Assembly: GCF_002093975.1 (NCBI RefSeq)
Contig: NZ_MSZZ01000051.1
Coordinates: 1 to 64,000, forward strand
Direction: 5' to 3'
DNA length: 64,000 bases
Source of the DNA: Thermoactinospora rubra
GTDB taxonomy: Bacteria; Actinomycetota; Actinomycetes; Streptosporangiales; Streptosporangiaceae
Position 1 is the stretch's first letter, and each line of letters begins with the position of its first letter. The position numbers and the translations under genes are program-made. The notes under the pieces were generated by a model. It was not told where the DNA came from. It saw nothing but the letters and a program-made list of their open reading frames with translations, and did not search any database. This document shows, in pieces, positions 16,014 to 24,493 of the stretch.

Positions 16014-16456
16014 CAGAGCTCCCCTCCCGCGGTGGCGTCCACGGTGGTGCCGGTGACGACGGCGGACCGCTCGGAGGCCAGGAAGGCGACCACGTCGGCG
16101 ATCTCCTCGGGCGTGGCCAGCCGTCCCAGGGCGTGCCGCGACACCGCGTACGCCATCGCCTCGGGGTTGCCGCGCAGCCAGCCGGCGTTGATGTCGGTGT
16201 CCACGATTCCCGGCGCGACGTTGTTGACCAGCACGTCCACCCGGTCCAGCCCGTCGGCGAGCGCTTCGACGGCGCCCGGGGTGCCCAGCTCGGCGCGGAC
16301 CGCGAAGGCGCCGCCCCCGGCCGCGGCCACCACCTCCTTGGCCGCCACCTCGTCGCGGGCGTAGTTCACCACGACGCGGAATCCGTCGGCGGCCAGCCGC
16401 AGCGCGACGGCCCTGCCGATGCCCCTGCTCGCACCCGTGACCAGCGCGGTCTTCAT
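16013..16456 (-). CDS. Short-chain dehydrogenase with the active site deleted in frame
   Basis: 147 residues, whereas SDRs of this type have about 240. The N-terminal NAD(P)-binding part is intact (TALVTGASRGIGRAVAL). The conserved VDVLVNN then runs directly into VAPGIVDTDINAGW, which normally lies about 90 residues later. The catalytic Ser and the YxxxK are therefore missing. The C-terminal part (GRLATPEEIADVVAFLASE) is normal. The frame is kept. This is most simply a recombination between two copies of GTCAACAACG. Dehydrogenase activity is unlikely. It should be read as a decaying gene that still drives its partner. Confidence 0.8.
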   Translation of the reverse strand: MKTALVTGASRGIGRAVALRLAADGFRVVVNYARDEVAAKEVVAAAGGGAFAVRAELGTPGAVEALADGLDRVDVLVNNVAPGIVDTDINAGWLRGNPEAMAYAVSRHALGRLATPEEIADVVAFLASERSAVVTGTTVDATAGGEL

Positions 16457-16477
16457 GACACGCACCCCCACATTTCT

Positions 16478-16517
16478 GTAGCGATCGATACATAAACCAT
16501 AACATAGCGATCGCTAT
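16478..16517. promoter_or_regulatory. Twin TetR-type operators in the SDR/TetR divergent region
   Basis: ATAGCGATCGCTAT (16504-16517) is a perfect 14-bp palindrome. GTAGCGATCGATAC (16478-16491) is a near copy, 26 bases away. Both carry the core AGCGATCG. They lie between the divergent SDR-hydrolase operon and the TetR gene and are probably its sites. Confidence 0.65.
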
Positions 16518-16528
16518 AGAATTTGGCC

Positions 16529-17119
16529 ATGGCCAGACAGCGAGCCTTCGACCGGGACGCGGCGCTCGAGAGCGCCCTGCTCACGTTCTGGCGGCACGGG
16601 TACGAGGCGACCTCCGTCGCGGCGCTCACCGAGGCGATGGGCATCCGGCCGCCCAGCCTGTATGCGGCCTTCGGCGACAAGCGGAGGCTGTTCGAGGAGG
16701 TCGTGCGGCGCTACCAGGAGACCCACGGCGCCTTCACCACCAGGGCGCTGCGTGAGGAGCCGACCGCGCACGCCGCGATCGGGCGCATGCTCAGGGAGCT
16801 GGCCGTCGAGTACACCGACCCTGCGCATCCGCCGGGCTGTCTGATCATCTCCGGGGCGGTGAACTGCGGGCCGGAGTCCGCGCAGGTGCAGGAGTGGCTG
16901 CGCGGCTTCAGGGACGCGGCCAAGGCGGCGCTCCGTGCCAAGATCGAGGCTGACGTGGCGGCCGGGCTGCTGCCCGCCGGCACCGACAGCGCGGGGCTGG
17001 CCGCGTTCTACGCCTCGGTCATCCAGGGCATGTCCACCCAGGCACGCGACGGCGCCTCACGCGAGGATCTGGCGCGGATCGCCGAGCTGGCCATGCGGGT
17101 GTGGCCGCGAGCGCGCTGA
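16529..17119 (+). CDS. TetR/AcrR-family regulator
   Basis: 196 residues. N-terminal HTH (about 8-55): ALESALLTFWRHGYEATSVAALTEAMGIRPPSLYAAFGDKRRLF. The C-terminal ligand domain has the TetR_C YTDPAHPPGCLIISGA pattern seen in the YcnC/AcrR-like group. It probably represses the divergent SDR-hydrolase operon and itself through the twin palindromes 12-50 bases upstream. Confidence 0.9.
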   Translation: MARQRAFDRDAALESALLTFWRHGYEATSVAALTEAMGIRPPSLYAAFGDKRRLFEEVVRRYQETHGAFTTRALREEPTAHAAIGRMLRELAVEYTDPAHPPGCLIISGAVNCGPESAQVQEWLRGFRDAAKAALRAKIEADVAAGLLPAGTDSAGLAAFYASVIQGMSTQARDGASREDLARIAELAMRVWPRAR

Positions 17120-17148
17120 CCAGGCGCGCCGCCGTACCGGGCCGGGGC

Positions 17149-17420
17149 TCACAGCGGCAGCACCGCGTGGACGCTGTAGCCGCCGGTGGCGGCGGGGCCC
17201 GCGGTGAGACGGCCGTTGAACATCGCCACCCGCTCCCGCATGCCGAACCGCGCCGACCTGCATGGTCATCATGCTGACGCTGTGCGCCACGATGCCGTGC
17301 AGCTCGCGGACGATCCGCGTGCGTTCCCCAGCACGAGGGCGGCGCTCGCCCAGTCGGCCGCCGGGAAGGCCAGACGCTGCCTCAGCACGCGGTGCTCGCG
17401 GATGTCATGCGGTGAGGCTA
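17149..17420 (-). pseudogene. Relic of a HisKA_3 sensor kinase
   Basis: This 350-base gap between genes holds a broken kinase. One frame reads ERTRIVRELHGIVAHSVSMM, the dimerisation box, with the Asp after the phospho-His changed to Gly. A few codons later, in another frame, GMRERVAMFNGRLTAG and GGYSVHAVLPL then a stop give the last part of an ATPase domain. The whole ATP lid between them is gone, and the membrane part upstream is also absent. At least two frame changes are needed. Confidence 0.7.
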
Positions 17421-17471
17421 GTTGACTGACGCCCGTAAAGAATCACCCGTGAAGCGGATCCGGAGAGCTCC

Positions 17472-19151
17472 TCACGACGGAGAGGCCGTCGCCCGCGCCT
17501 TGACCGAGGCGTCCTCGGGCGGCACCTCGGGCGTCGTGGCGCGCAGCCACCGCGAGCCGTGCGGGTCGAGCGGCAGCTCCACCGCGTCCCGGTCGCCGAT
17601 GCGGAAGGTGTCGTCGGTCAGCAGGTCCGTGAGCACGCACGAACGCAGCCCCTTCAGCGTCAGCTCCGCGTCCACGGCCTTGTCGCTCAGGTTGTGCGCC
17701 ACCACGACCGTGGCCTCCTCGGCGTCACACCGGTAGGCCAGCACGGCCGGATGGTCGCAGTCCAGCACGGTGGTCTCGCCCCAGGCCAGCTCGGGGCACT
17801 CGCGGTAGCGCTCGATCAGCAGCTGGATCCAGCGCAGCAGCGAGCCGGGGTCCCGCTTCTGGTCGGCGACGTTGACGCGCTCGGGCGAGTAGGCCCCCTC
17901 GGGCATGTCGCGCTCAGGCTCGACGAGGCTGAAGCCGCCCTCCGGCGCCCACTGCATCGGCACGCGGACCGCCATGCGGCCCTCGGCCCGCAGGTTCTCT
18001 CCCAGTCCGATCTCCTCGCCGTAGAACAGCACCGGCGTGCCGGGCAGGGAGAACAGCAGGCTGTAGGCCATCTTGACGCGCCGCAGGTCGCCGCCGAGCA
18101 TGGTCGGCAGGCGGCGCCGCAGCCCCCGGCCGTAGATCTGCATGTCCTTGTCGGGGCCGAACGCCTCGAAGACCTCCCGGCGCTCCTCCTCGGTGAGCTT
18201 GTCCAGCGTGAGCTCGTCGTGGTTGCGCAGGAACACCGCCCACTGGGAGTCCTTGGGCGGCCTGGGCCGCTCGCGCAGCGCCGCGGCGAGCGGCGCGGCC
18301 TCGCCCCTGGCCAGCGCCAGCCACGCGCGCTGCATGGTGACGAAGTCGAAGCACATCGTCAGCTCGTCGCCGTTGCCGTCGCCGAAGTAGGCCAGCAGCT
18401 CGTCGTAGGGCAGGTTGACCTCGCCCAGCAGGATCGAGCTGCCCTCGCGCCGGCACATGAAGGCCCGCAGGTCCCGCAGGAACTCGTGGGGGTCGGGGAG
18501 CTTGGGGTTGACGTTCTGGATGAGGTACGGCACCGCGTCCACCCGGAAGCCGGACAGGCCGAGCTCCATCCAGAAGCCGAGGATGCGGGCGATCTCGTCG
18601 CGGACCTCGGGGTTGCCGACGTTCAGGTCGGGCTGGTGCTTGTAGAAGCTGTGCAGGTAGTACTGGCCCGTGCGCTCGTCGAACTCCCAGAAGGAGTTCT
18701 CCTTGTCGGGGAAGACGACCTGGGAGGGGTCGTCGGGCTCGGGGGTGTCGGACCAGACGTACCAGTCGCGATAGGGGTTGTCGCGGCTGGAGCGGGCCTG
18801 CTGGAACCACGGGTGCCGGTCGGAGGTGTGGTTGACGACCAGGTCGGCGATCACCCGCAGGCCCCGGTCCTTGGCGGTGCGCATGAACTCGACGAAGTCG
18901 CCCAGCGTGCCCAGACGGGGGTCGATGCTGTAGAAGTCGACGACGTCGTAGCCGTCGTCCCGGTTCGGGGTCGGGAAGAACGGCATGAGCCACAGGCACG
19001 TGACACCGAGCCCGGCCAGGTAGTCGATCTGCTGCGTGAGCCCGCGGAAGTCGCCGACCCCGTCGCCGTTGCCGTCCTTGAACGTCTCCACGTCCAGGCA
19101 GTAGATGACGGCGTTCTTCCACCACAGGTCGCTGGTAAAGGTCAGTCTCAC
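17472..19151 (-). CDS. GH13 alpha-amylase-family glucosidase (trehalose synthase-like)
   Basis: 559 residues with a GH13 barrel. Catalytic residues: nucleophile Asp in GLSGFRVDAVP, acid/base Glu in SILLGEVN and Asp in LRNHDEL. The N-terminal VETFKDGNGDGVGDFRGLTQQIDYLAGLG and YYLHSFYKHQPDLN are like TreS and alpha-glucosidases. A C-terminal beta domain follows. No signal peptide, so it acts in the cytosol on maltose-, trehalose- or alpha-glucoside-type substrates. GTG at 19151 overlaps the stop of the upstream reading frame (GTGA). Confidence 0.88.
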   Translation of the reverse strand: MRLTFTSDLWWKNAVIYCLDVETFKDGNGDGVGDFRGLTQQIDYLAGLGVTCLWLMPFFPTPNRDDGYDVVDFYSIDPRLGTLGDFVEFMRTAKDRGLRVIADLVVNHTSDRHPWFQQARSSRDNPYRDWYVWSDTPEPDDPSQVVFPDKENSFWEFDERTGQYYLHSFYKHQPDLNVGNPEVRDEIARILGFWMELGLSGFRVDAVPYLIQNVNPKLPDPHEFLRDLRAFMCRREGSSILLGEVNLPYDELLAYFGDGNGDELTMCFDFVTMQRAWLALARGEAAPLAAALRERPRPPKDSQWAVFLRNHDELTLDKLTEEERREVFEAFGPDKDMQIYGRGLRRRLPTMLGGDLRRVKMAYSLLFSLPGTPVLFYGEEIGLGENLRAEGRMAVRVPMQWAPEGGFSLVEPERDMPEGAYSPERVNVADQKRDPGSLLRWIQLLIERYRECPELAWGETTVLDCDHPAVLAYRCDAEEATVVVAHNLSDKAVDAELTLKGLRSCVLTDLLTDDTFRIGDRDAVELPLDPHGSRWLRATTPEVPPEDASVKARATASPS

Positions 19152-19494
19152 GGACCTCCCGCTACCCCGGCGGGCGCTTGGTGAACGCTTTGCCGTACGG
19201 CTCCCGCCGATCGGCAGGTCAGCCGCCAGGTCAGCCGGCGTACTGCAGGCCGGCCCGGGACGATCCGCCCGCCGGCCACGGTGAAGTCGTAGTGGGCCCG
19301 CCAGCCGTCCGACCCTGCGGGCGCCCAGTGGACCAGGAGCCGCTGCCCGTCGGGCCGGGCCTGGACGATCCGCAGGACGCGCAGCGTGCCGCCGATCACC
19401 TCCCGGCCGGGGCCGCGGCCGGTTCGGTGGAGCCGCAAGCGGCCAGCACGGCGGCCGGCACGGCGGCGAGCAGCGTGGCCGTCAGCGCCCTCAC
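19148..19494 (-). pseudogene. Small lipoprotein gene broken by a frameshift
   Basis: GTG at 19494 overlaps the stop of the aldo/keto reductase and opens a lipoprotein signal: hydrophobic LTATLLAAVPAAVLAAC with Cys at the lipobox. That frame stops at 19396. In the next frame a protein-like stretch follows at once (GGTLRVLRIVQARPDGQRLL, WAPAGSDGWRAHYDFTVAGG) and ends at 19148 in a GTGA overlap with the GH13 start. One missing base near 19400 would join them into about 115 residues. Alternative: a 32-residue lipopeptide alone. Confidence 0.45.
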
Positions 19495-20471
19495 AGCAGG
19501 GTCCCTCCGCTGACCTCGAACCTGGCCAGCGCCTTGCCGATGCGCTCCAGCGTGTCCGGGTGCAGCGTGATGTCGGCCGCCGCCGCGTTCTCCGCGATGT
19601 GGCCGGGGGTCCGGCTGCCCGGGATGGCCACGACGTGGTCGTCCTGGTGCAGCAGCCACGCCAGGGCCAGCTGCGCGGGGGTGATCCCCAGGTCCACGGC
19701 CAGGTCGCGCACCGGGGCGTACCGGTCGTTGTTGGCCGCCAGGTTCTCCGCCGAGAAGCGCGGCGCGTGCCGCCGGAAGTCGCCCTCGCCCACCTCGCTC
19801 ACGCTCCCGGCCAGGAACCCGCTGCCCAGCGGGCTCCAGGCCACCACGCCGGCTCCCAGCTCCCTGGCCGCAGCCAGCAGGCCTGAGTCGATGGGCCGCC
19901 ACATCGACCACTCGTTCTGCACGGCCGCGATCGGGTGCACCGCATGCGCCCGCCGCAGCTGCTCGCCGGTCACGTTCGACAGCCCCAGGTGCCGGACGAG
20001 CCCGGCCCGGACCAGCTCCGCCATCGCCCCGACGGTCTCCTCGATGGGCACTCCGGGGTCGGGATAGTGCAGGTAGTACAGGTCGATCACGTCGGTCCCC
20101 AGGTTGGCCAGGCTCCGCTCGGCGTAGCGGCGCACCAGCCGCGGCTCGGCGTTCACGCGCAGCTCGCCGAAGGCGTAGCCCACCGGGAAGGGCCTGCTCT
20201 CCTCTCCCTCGGGGACGGCCAGGCCGAACTTGGTGGCGAGGACCACCTCCTCCCGCCGCCCCTTCACGGCCCGCCCCACCAGCTTCTCGTTGTGCCCGCC
20301 GGGGCCGTAGGCGTCGCTGGTGTCCACGTGGACGGCGCCCGCGTCCAGGGCCGCCCGGACGGCCCGCTCGCCGCGGGCGTCGTCGATGTCGCCGTAGATG
20401 CCCGGCGAGAGCACCATGGCCCCGAAGCCGATCGCCGGGACCCGCAGGTTTCCAAGTTCGCGTGTCTTCAT
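19491..20471 (-). CDS. Aldo/keto reductase
   Basis: 326 residues, NADPH-dependent TIM barrel. The tetrad is visible: Asp and Tyr in VHVDTSDAYGPGGHNE, Lys in EVVLATKFG and His in DLYYLHYPDPGVP. NADPH-binding residues AIPGSRTPGHIAENA lie near the C-terminus. It reduces a carbonyl substrate, not identifiable. It is divergent from a LysR regulator, which probably controls it. Confidence 0.92.
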   Translation of the reverse strand: MKTRELGNLRVPAIGFGAMVLSPGIYGDIDDARGERAVRAALDAGAVHVDTSDAYGPGGHNEKLVGRAVKGRREEVVLATKFGLAVPEGEESRPFPVGYAFGELRVNAEPRLVRRYAERSLANLGTDVIDLYYLHYPDPGVPIEETVGAMAELVRAGLVRHLGLSNVTGEQLRRAHAVHPIAAVQNEWSMWRPIDSGLLAAARELGAGVVAWSPLGSGFLAGSVSEVGEGDFRRHAPRFSAENLAANNDRYAPVRDLAVDLGITPAQLALAWLLHQDDHVVAIPGSRTPGHIAENAAAADITLHPDTLERIGKALARFEVSGGTLL

Positions 20472-20532
20472 GCCCCGATCCTGTGGTCCGGGCGGCTTTG
20501 CCGTCCAAGACCTGTTGCGATAACCATTGGCT

Positions 20533-21402
20533 ATGGACGTCCACCTGCGGGACCTGCGCTACTTCGTCGCCGTGGCCGAGGAGCTCAACGTCACCCGGGC
20601 GGCCGAGCGGCTGTTCGTCTCCCAGCCCGCCCTGTCCAAGCAGCTCAGGGCGCTGGAACGGCAGCTGGGCCTCACGCTGTTCGAGCGCGTGCGCGGCGGG
20701 GTGGCGCTCACCGAGCCCGGCAGGGCGCTGCTGCCGTACGCCCGCGAGCTGCTGGAGCGCTGGGGCACGGGCGTCGAGGCGGCGCGGGCCGCGGCGCCTG
20801 CCGGGACGCTGGTGGTCGGCATGCAGACCGCCGTGGGGCGCGGCATCCAGCACGACACGCTGCGGCGCTTCCGCGAGGCGATGCCCGGCTGGGAGGTGTC
20901 GCTGCGGCTGGTGAGCTGGGAGGACCCCAGCGCCGGGCTCGCCGACGGCAGCTCGGACGTGGCCTTCGTCTGGCTGCCCGCCGCGCCGGGCGTCCAGACG
21001 CGGGTGCTGGCGACCGAGCGCCGGTTCCTGGCCATGGCCGAGTCCCATCCGCTGGCCGGGCGATCGGAGATCGCGCTGGAGGAGCTGCTGGACCAGCCGT
21101 TCATCGCGCTCCCCGCGAGCGCCGGGCCGCTGCGGGACTTCTGGCTGGGCATGGACGCCAGGAGCGACGAGCCCGTGGTCGCCCTCACGGCGGGCACGGC
21201 CGACGAGGCGTTCGAGGGGATCACGAGCGGGCTCGGCGTGGCCCTCATCGCCGAGGGCAACGCCGCGCTCTACAAGCGGCCGGGCGTGGTCTACCGGCCG
21301 GTGGCCGGGCTGGCGCCCGCCCGGCTGGCGGTCGCGTGGCGGGCGGGCGACCGCCGTCCCCACGTCCGAGTCTTCCTCGACGCGCTGTCGCGGTCCCACT
21401 AA
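20533..21402 (+). CDS. LysR-family transcriptional regulator
   Basis: 289 residues. Winged HTH at the N-terminus: LRDLRYFVAVAEELNVTRAAERLFVSQPALSKQLRALERQLG. Two effector-binding lobes follow. It is divergent from the aldo/keto reductase with 61 bases between them, the classic layout for control by a LysR protein. ATG 20533 rather than TTG 20527 is taken as the start. Confidence 0.92.
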   Translation: MDVHLRDLRYFVAVAEELNVTRAAERLFVSQPALSKQLRALERQLGLTLFERVRGGVALTEPGRALLPYARELLERWGTGVEAARAAAPAGTLVVGMQTAVGRGIQHDTLRRFREAMPGWEVSLRLVSWEDPSAGLADGSSDVAFVWLPAAPGVQTRVLATERRFLAMAESHPLAGRSEIALEELLDQPFIALPASAGPLRDFWLGMDARSDEPVVALTAGTADEAFEGITSGLGVALIAEGNAALYKRPGVVYRPVAGLAPARLAVAWRAGDRRPHVRVFLDALSRSH

Positions 21403-21413
21403 GGTCTCGGGGC

Positions 21414-21611
21414 ATGAACGACTACCAGGCCACCTTCAAGCTGATCGACGCCGACAACGACGGGCTCATCTCCGCCGAGGAGCTGGTCCGCCTGATGGAG
21501 GTGCTCGGCCAGCCGATCACCGTCGAGCGCGCCCAGGCCGCCATCGCCCAGCTCGACCAGGACGGCGACGGGCTGATCAACGCCGAGGAGCTGGGCGCCT
21601 ACCTGAGCTGA
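21414..21611 (+). CDS. Small two-EF-hand calcium-binding protein
   Basis: 65 residues with two complete EF-hand loops: DADNDGLISAEE (about 13-24) and DQDGDGLINAEE (about 49-60). Positions 1, 3, 5 and 12 are Asp/Asn and Glu as needed for Ca2+. No signal peptide, so cytosolic. It starts 11 bases after the LysR stop and its end overlaps the convergent hydrolase by 13 bases. Partner unknown. Confidence 0.9.
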   Translation: MNDYQATFKLIDADNDGLISAEELVRLMEVLGQPITVERAQAAIAQLDQDGDGLINAEELGAYLS

Positions 21612-22456
21612 CCGCCGCCCAGCGTGGCGAGCAGCCAGGGGCGCAGCACCGGCAGCACGTTGGCGGGCTGCATGGCCTGGATGTGGTTCAGGCCCTCCAG
21701 CTCCCGCACCTGCCAGCCGAGCGCCTCCAGCTCGGCCCGCCGCTCGCGCACCGGGCCGGCGATGTCGACGCGCACGCCGCCCCAGCGCTCGCCGTACTCG
21801 ATCACGTCGGCCGTCCCCGCGAAGCACAGCCGGGGACAGCGGACCAGCCGCTGCGCGTCGCGGTCGTCGAAGCCGCGCAGCGCCTCGTAGAGCGTGACGA
21901 ACTGCCGGGTCTGCTCCTTGGACAGCGTCACCTCCGCCGAGTCCCAGTCGCCCGGCTCGGCCGTGCTCCCCGTGGGCGCCGCGCCCGCCAGCTCGTGGGT
22001 GGCCATGGTGACCTTCAGCATCTCCTGGTACGGCCCGCCCAGCGGCGGGAAGCCGCCCATGACGAGCGCCGTGAGCCGGTCGGTGCGCATGGCCAGCTGG
22101 AGCCCGCTCAGCGCCAGCCACGAGTAGCCGTAGTAGGCGAACCGGTCCGCCCCGGCGGCGTCGGCCACGGCCAGGAAGTCGGCGGCGATGGAGTCCGGCG
22201 TCAGCGTGTCCGGCTTGGGCTTGGCCATGACGTGGCCCTCGTAGTCGAACGCGATGACCCGGAAGGCGTCGGACAGGCCGTCGATCAGCGAGCGGCCCAG
22301 CGCCGGGTCCATGCCCCACTTGCGCTTCTCCTCCGCCTCCGCGCCCTCGGCGGGCCTGGGGTCGACCGGGAGCAGGAGGGCGGGACCGTCGCCCCACACC
22401 TCCACCTCGATGGAGCTGCCGTCGTGCAATTCCGTAAGCTGTAGATTGTTTGTCAC
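21599..22456 (-). CDS. Alpha/beta hydrolase
   Basis: 285 residues. The core shows FRVIAFDYEGHVMAKPKPDTL, the nucleophile region FAYYGYSWLALSGLQLA (Ser about 119), PRLCFAGTADVIEYGE and LEGLNHIQAMQ with the likely His. The elbow GYSWLA is unusual in having Trp after Ser. GTG 22456 lies in the divergent region shared with a TetR gene, which probably controls it. Substrate unknown. Confidence 0.85.
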   Translation of the reverse strand: MTNNLQLTELHDGSSIEVEVWGDGPALLLPVDPRPAEGAEAEEKRKWGMDPALGRSLIDGLSDAFRVIAFDYEGHVMAKPKPDTLTPDSIAADFLAVADAAGADRFAYYGYSWLALSGLQLAMRTDRLTALVMGGFPPLGGPYQEMLKVTMATHELAGAAPTGSTAEPGDWDSAEVTLSKEQTRQFVTLYEALRGFDDRDAQRLVRCPRLCFAGTADVIEYGERWGGVRVDIAGPVRERRAELEALGWQVRELEGLNHIQAMQPANVLPVLRPWLLATLGGGQLR

Positions 22457-22464
22457 AACGAATA

Positions 22465-22479
22465 CCTTACGCCATAAGG
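22465..22479. promoter_or_regulatory. Inverted repeat in the hydrolase/TetR divergent region
   Basis: CCTTA-CGCCA-TAAGG, a perfect 5-bp inverted repeat. Its right arm doubles as the ribosome site (AAGGAG) of the TetR gene, so a bound repressor would cover both starts. TTGTCACAA lies next to it at 22450-22458. Confidence 0.45.
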
Positions 22480-22486
22480 AGTTATC

Positions 22487-23245
22487 GTGCACGTCTTCGC
22501 CGGGCAGGGAGACGCCAGCCGGTCGATGGCCCTGCTGTGGGGTCCGCCGCCCGAGCCGCGCAGGGCTCCCGGCCCACGGCCCACGCTGACGCTCGACGCG
22601 ATCGTGGCCGCCGCGATCGAGGTGGCCGACGCCGGTTCCCTCGCCGGGCTGTCGATGCGCACCGTGGCCGAACGGCTGGGCTGCTCGTCGATGGCGCTGT
22701 ACACGTACGTGCCCGGCAAGGCCGAACTGCTGGACCTGATGTACGACCGCGCCCACGCCGAGCTGCTCGGCGAGGCCCGCGAGTCGGGAACCTGGCGCGA
22801 GGCCGTCACCGCCTGGGCCCACGACCTGCGCGCCTTCTACCTCCGCCACCCCTGGGTGGTCCAGGTCTCCTACGCCCGTCCCGTCCTCGGCCCGAACGAG
22901 CAGGCCGTCCTCGAACGGCTCCTGGAGATCCTGGAGGGCGCGGGACTGCCCGCCAGGACGCTGCGCGGCGTGGTCAGCACGCTCTTCCACTACGTGCGCG
23001 GCAACGCCCAGACCGCCGCCGAGGCCCGCCAGGCCGCCTCCGCCACCGGCGTGCCCGACCAGCAATGGTGGATCGACCGCGCGTCCCGGCTCGCCAAGCT
23101 GGCGCCCGACTTCGCCGAGCGGTTCCCGCGCTCCGCGCGCCTGTCCCGGGAGACGTCCGGCATCGGCCATCCGGCCGCGATCGAAGACGTTTTCACCGTT
23201 GGCCTGGCCGTACTCCTGGACGGGATCGAAGCCGCGTCACGCTGA
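22487..23245 (+). CDS. TetR/AcrR-family regulator with TetR_C_1 domain
   Basis: 252 residues. A 30-residue N-terminal extension is followed by the HTH: LDAIVAAAIEVADAGSLAGLSMRTVAERLGCSSMALYTYVPGKAELLDLM. The C-terminal half is of the tetracycline-repressor type (WREAVTAWAHDLRAFYLRHPWVVQV). It probably represses the divergent hydrolase. GTG start follows AAGGAG by 6 bases. Confidence 0.9.
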   Translation: MHVFAGQGDASRSMALLWGPPPEPRRAPGPRPTLTLDAIVAAAIEVADAGSLAGLSMRTVAERLGCSSMALYTYVPGKAELLDLMYDRAHAELLGEARESGTWREAVTAWAHDLRAFYLRHPWVVQVSYARPVLGPNEQAVLERLLEILEGAGLPARTLRGVVSTLFHYVRGNAQTAAEARQAASATGVPDQQWWIDRASRLAKLAPDFAERFPRSARLSRETSGIGHPAAIEDVFTVGLAVLLDGIEAASR

Positions 23246-23299
23246 ACCCCTTGCAACCGGAACTTCTGTCGGTTTTAGTCACTAGCGACAGGAGGGACG

Positions 23300-24493
23300 A
23301 TGACCATCAAGAGTGATGCCAGCGACACCCGGCTGCGGGCCTGCGTGCCGTCCGCCGTCGTCAGGACGCTCCGCCAGGACATCGACCGGGTCTCCTGCGA
23401 GGTGCTCGAGGAGATCCAGAGCCGGATCCCCGAGTACGCCAGGCCCTCGGACGAGACCTACATCAAGGTCATCAGGACGGCGGTGGAGCAGGCCATCGAC
23501 GGCTTCCTCGACAGGATCGAGAACCCGGACGCCGCCTGGGACCCCGAGCCGTTCCGCATGATCGGCAAGGGCGAGGCCGTCGAGGGCCGCAACCTGGAAC
23601 CCCTGCAGACCGCGATGCGCCTGGGCGCCCGGGTCGGCTGGCGGCGGCTGACGGAGCTGGCCGAGCCGCTCGGGCTGTCGCCCCGGTCGCTGTACGACCT
23701 CGGCGAGGCCATCTTCGTCTACCTCGACGAGCTCGCCGACGCGGCGGCCGAGGGCTACCAGGAGGCCAGGGCGCACACCGCCGGAGAGATGGAAAGGCGC
23801 CGGCGTCGCCTGCTCGACCTGCTGCTCAGCCAGCCGCCCGCGTCGCCGGAGGCCGTCGCCGACGCGGCCAAGGCGGCGGGCTGGCGGCTGCCCAGGACCG
23901 TGGCCTGCGTGGCGCTGGACGACCCCGGCGGCTACCGCCCGCCCGTGCTGCACAACGACGTGCTGGTGGGTCTGGACCGCACCACGCCCTGCCTGCTGGT
24001 GCCCGACCCGGCCGGCCCCGGCCAGGCGCAGCTGCTCGACCACGCGCTGCGCGGCCGGCGGGCCGCCGTGGGCCCCGCCGTACCGCTCGCCGACGCCGCC
24101 TCGTCGCTGCGCTGGGCGTCGGAGGCGCTGGCGCTGGCCCGGCGGGGCGTCATCGAGGCCGGGCCCGGCCTGCTGCGCTGCTCGGAGCACATCGCCACGC
24201 TGATCGTGTTCAAGGACGAGGAGCTGGTCAACGCGCTGGCCGCCGTACGGCTCGCGCCGCTGGCCCACCTGCGGCCCAGCCAGCAGGACCGGCTCGCCGA
24301 GACGCTGCTGGCCTGGCTGCGGCACGGCAGGGGCGCGGGCGAGGTGGCCGCGCGGCTCCACGTCCACCCGCAGACCGTGCGCTACCGGCTGCGGCAGCTG
24401 GAGGAGTTGTACGGCGAGCAGCTCCACGACCCCGACATCCGCTTCGAGCTGGAGATCGTCCTGCGTCACCGGCAGGCTAGCGGAAAAGCCTGA
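23300..24493 (+). CDS. PucR/CdaR-type helix-turn-helix regulator
   Basis: 397 residues. An N-terminal helical domain (RsbR/PucR N-terminal like), a GGDEF-like middle region (VACVALDDPGGYRPP... DRTTPCLLVPD), then the PucR-type HTH at the end: LLAWLRHGRGAGEVAARLHVHPQTVRYRLRQLEELYG. Members control catabolic or secondary-metabolism genes. It is convergent with the ccr-PKS operon (17-base overlap of ends), so a direct role there is possible but not shown. Confidence 0.88.
   Translation: MTIKSDASDTRLRACVPSAVVRTLRQDIDRVSCEVLEEIQSRIPEYARPSDETYIKVIRTAVEQAIDGFLDRIENPDAAWDPEPFRMIGKGEAVEGRNLEPLQTAMRLGARVGWRRLTELAEPLGLSPRSLYDLGEAIFVYLDELADAAAEGYQEARAHTAGEMERRRRRLLDLLLSQPPASPEAVADAAKAAGWRLPRTVACVALDDPGGYRPPVLHNDVLVGLDRTTPCLLVPDPAGPGQAQLLDHALRGRRAAVGPAVPLADAASSLRWASEALALARRGVIEAGPGLLRCSEHIATLIVFKDEELVNALAAVRLAPLAHLRPSQQDRLAETLLAWLRHGRGAGEVAARLHVHPQTVRYRLRQLEELYGEQLHDPDIRFELEIVLRHRQASGKA

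Noticed and set aside
16889..17300. Possible small gene after the TetR gene
   Set aside because: The readable parts are kinase fragments in changing frames, so it is listed as a relic and not as a gene.
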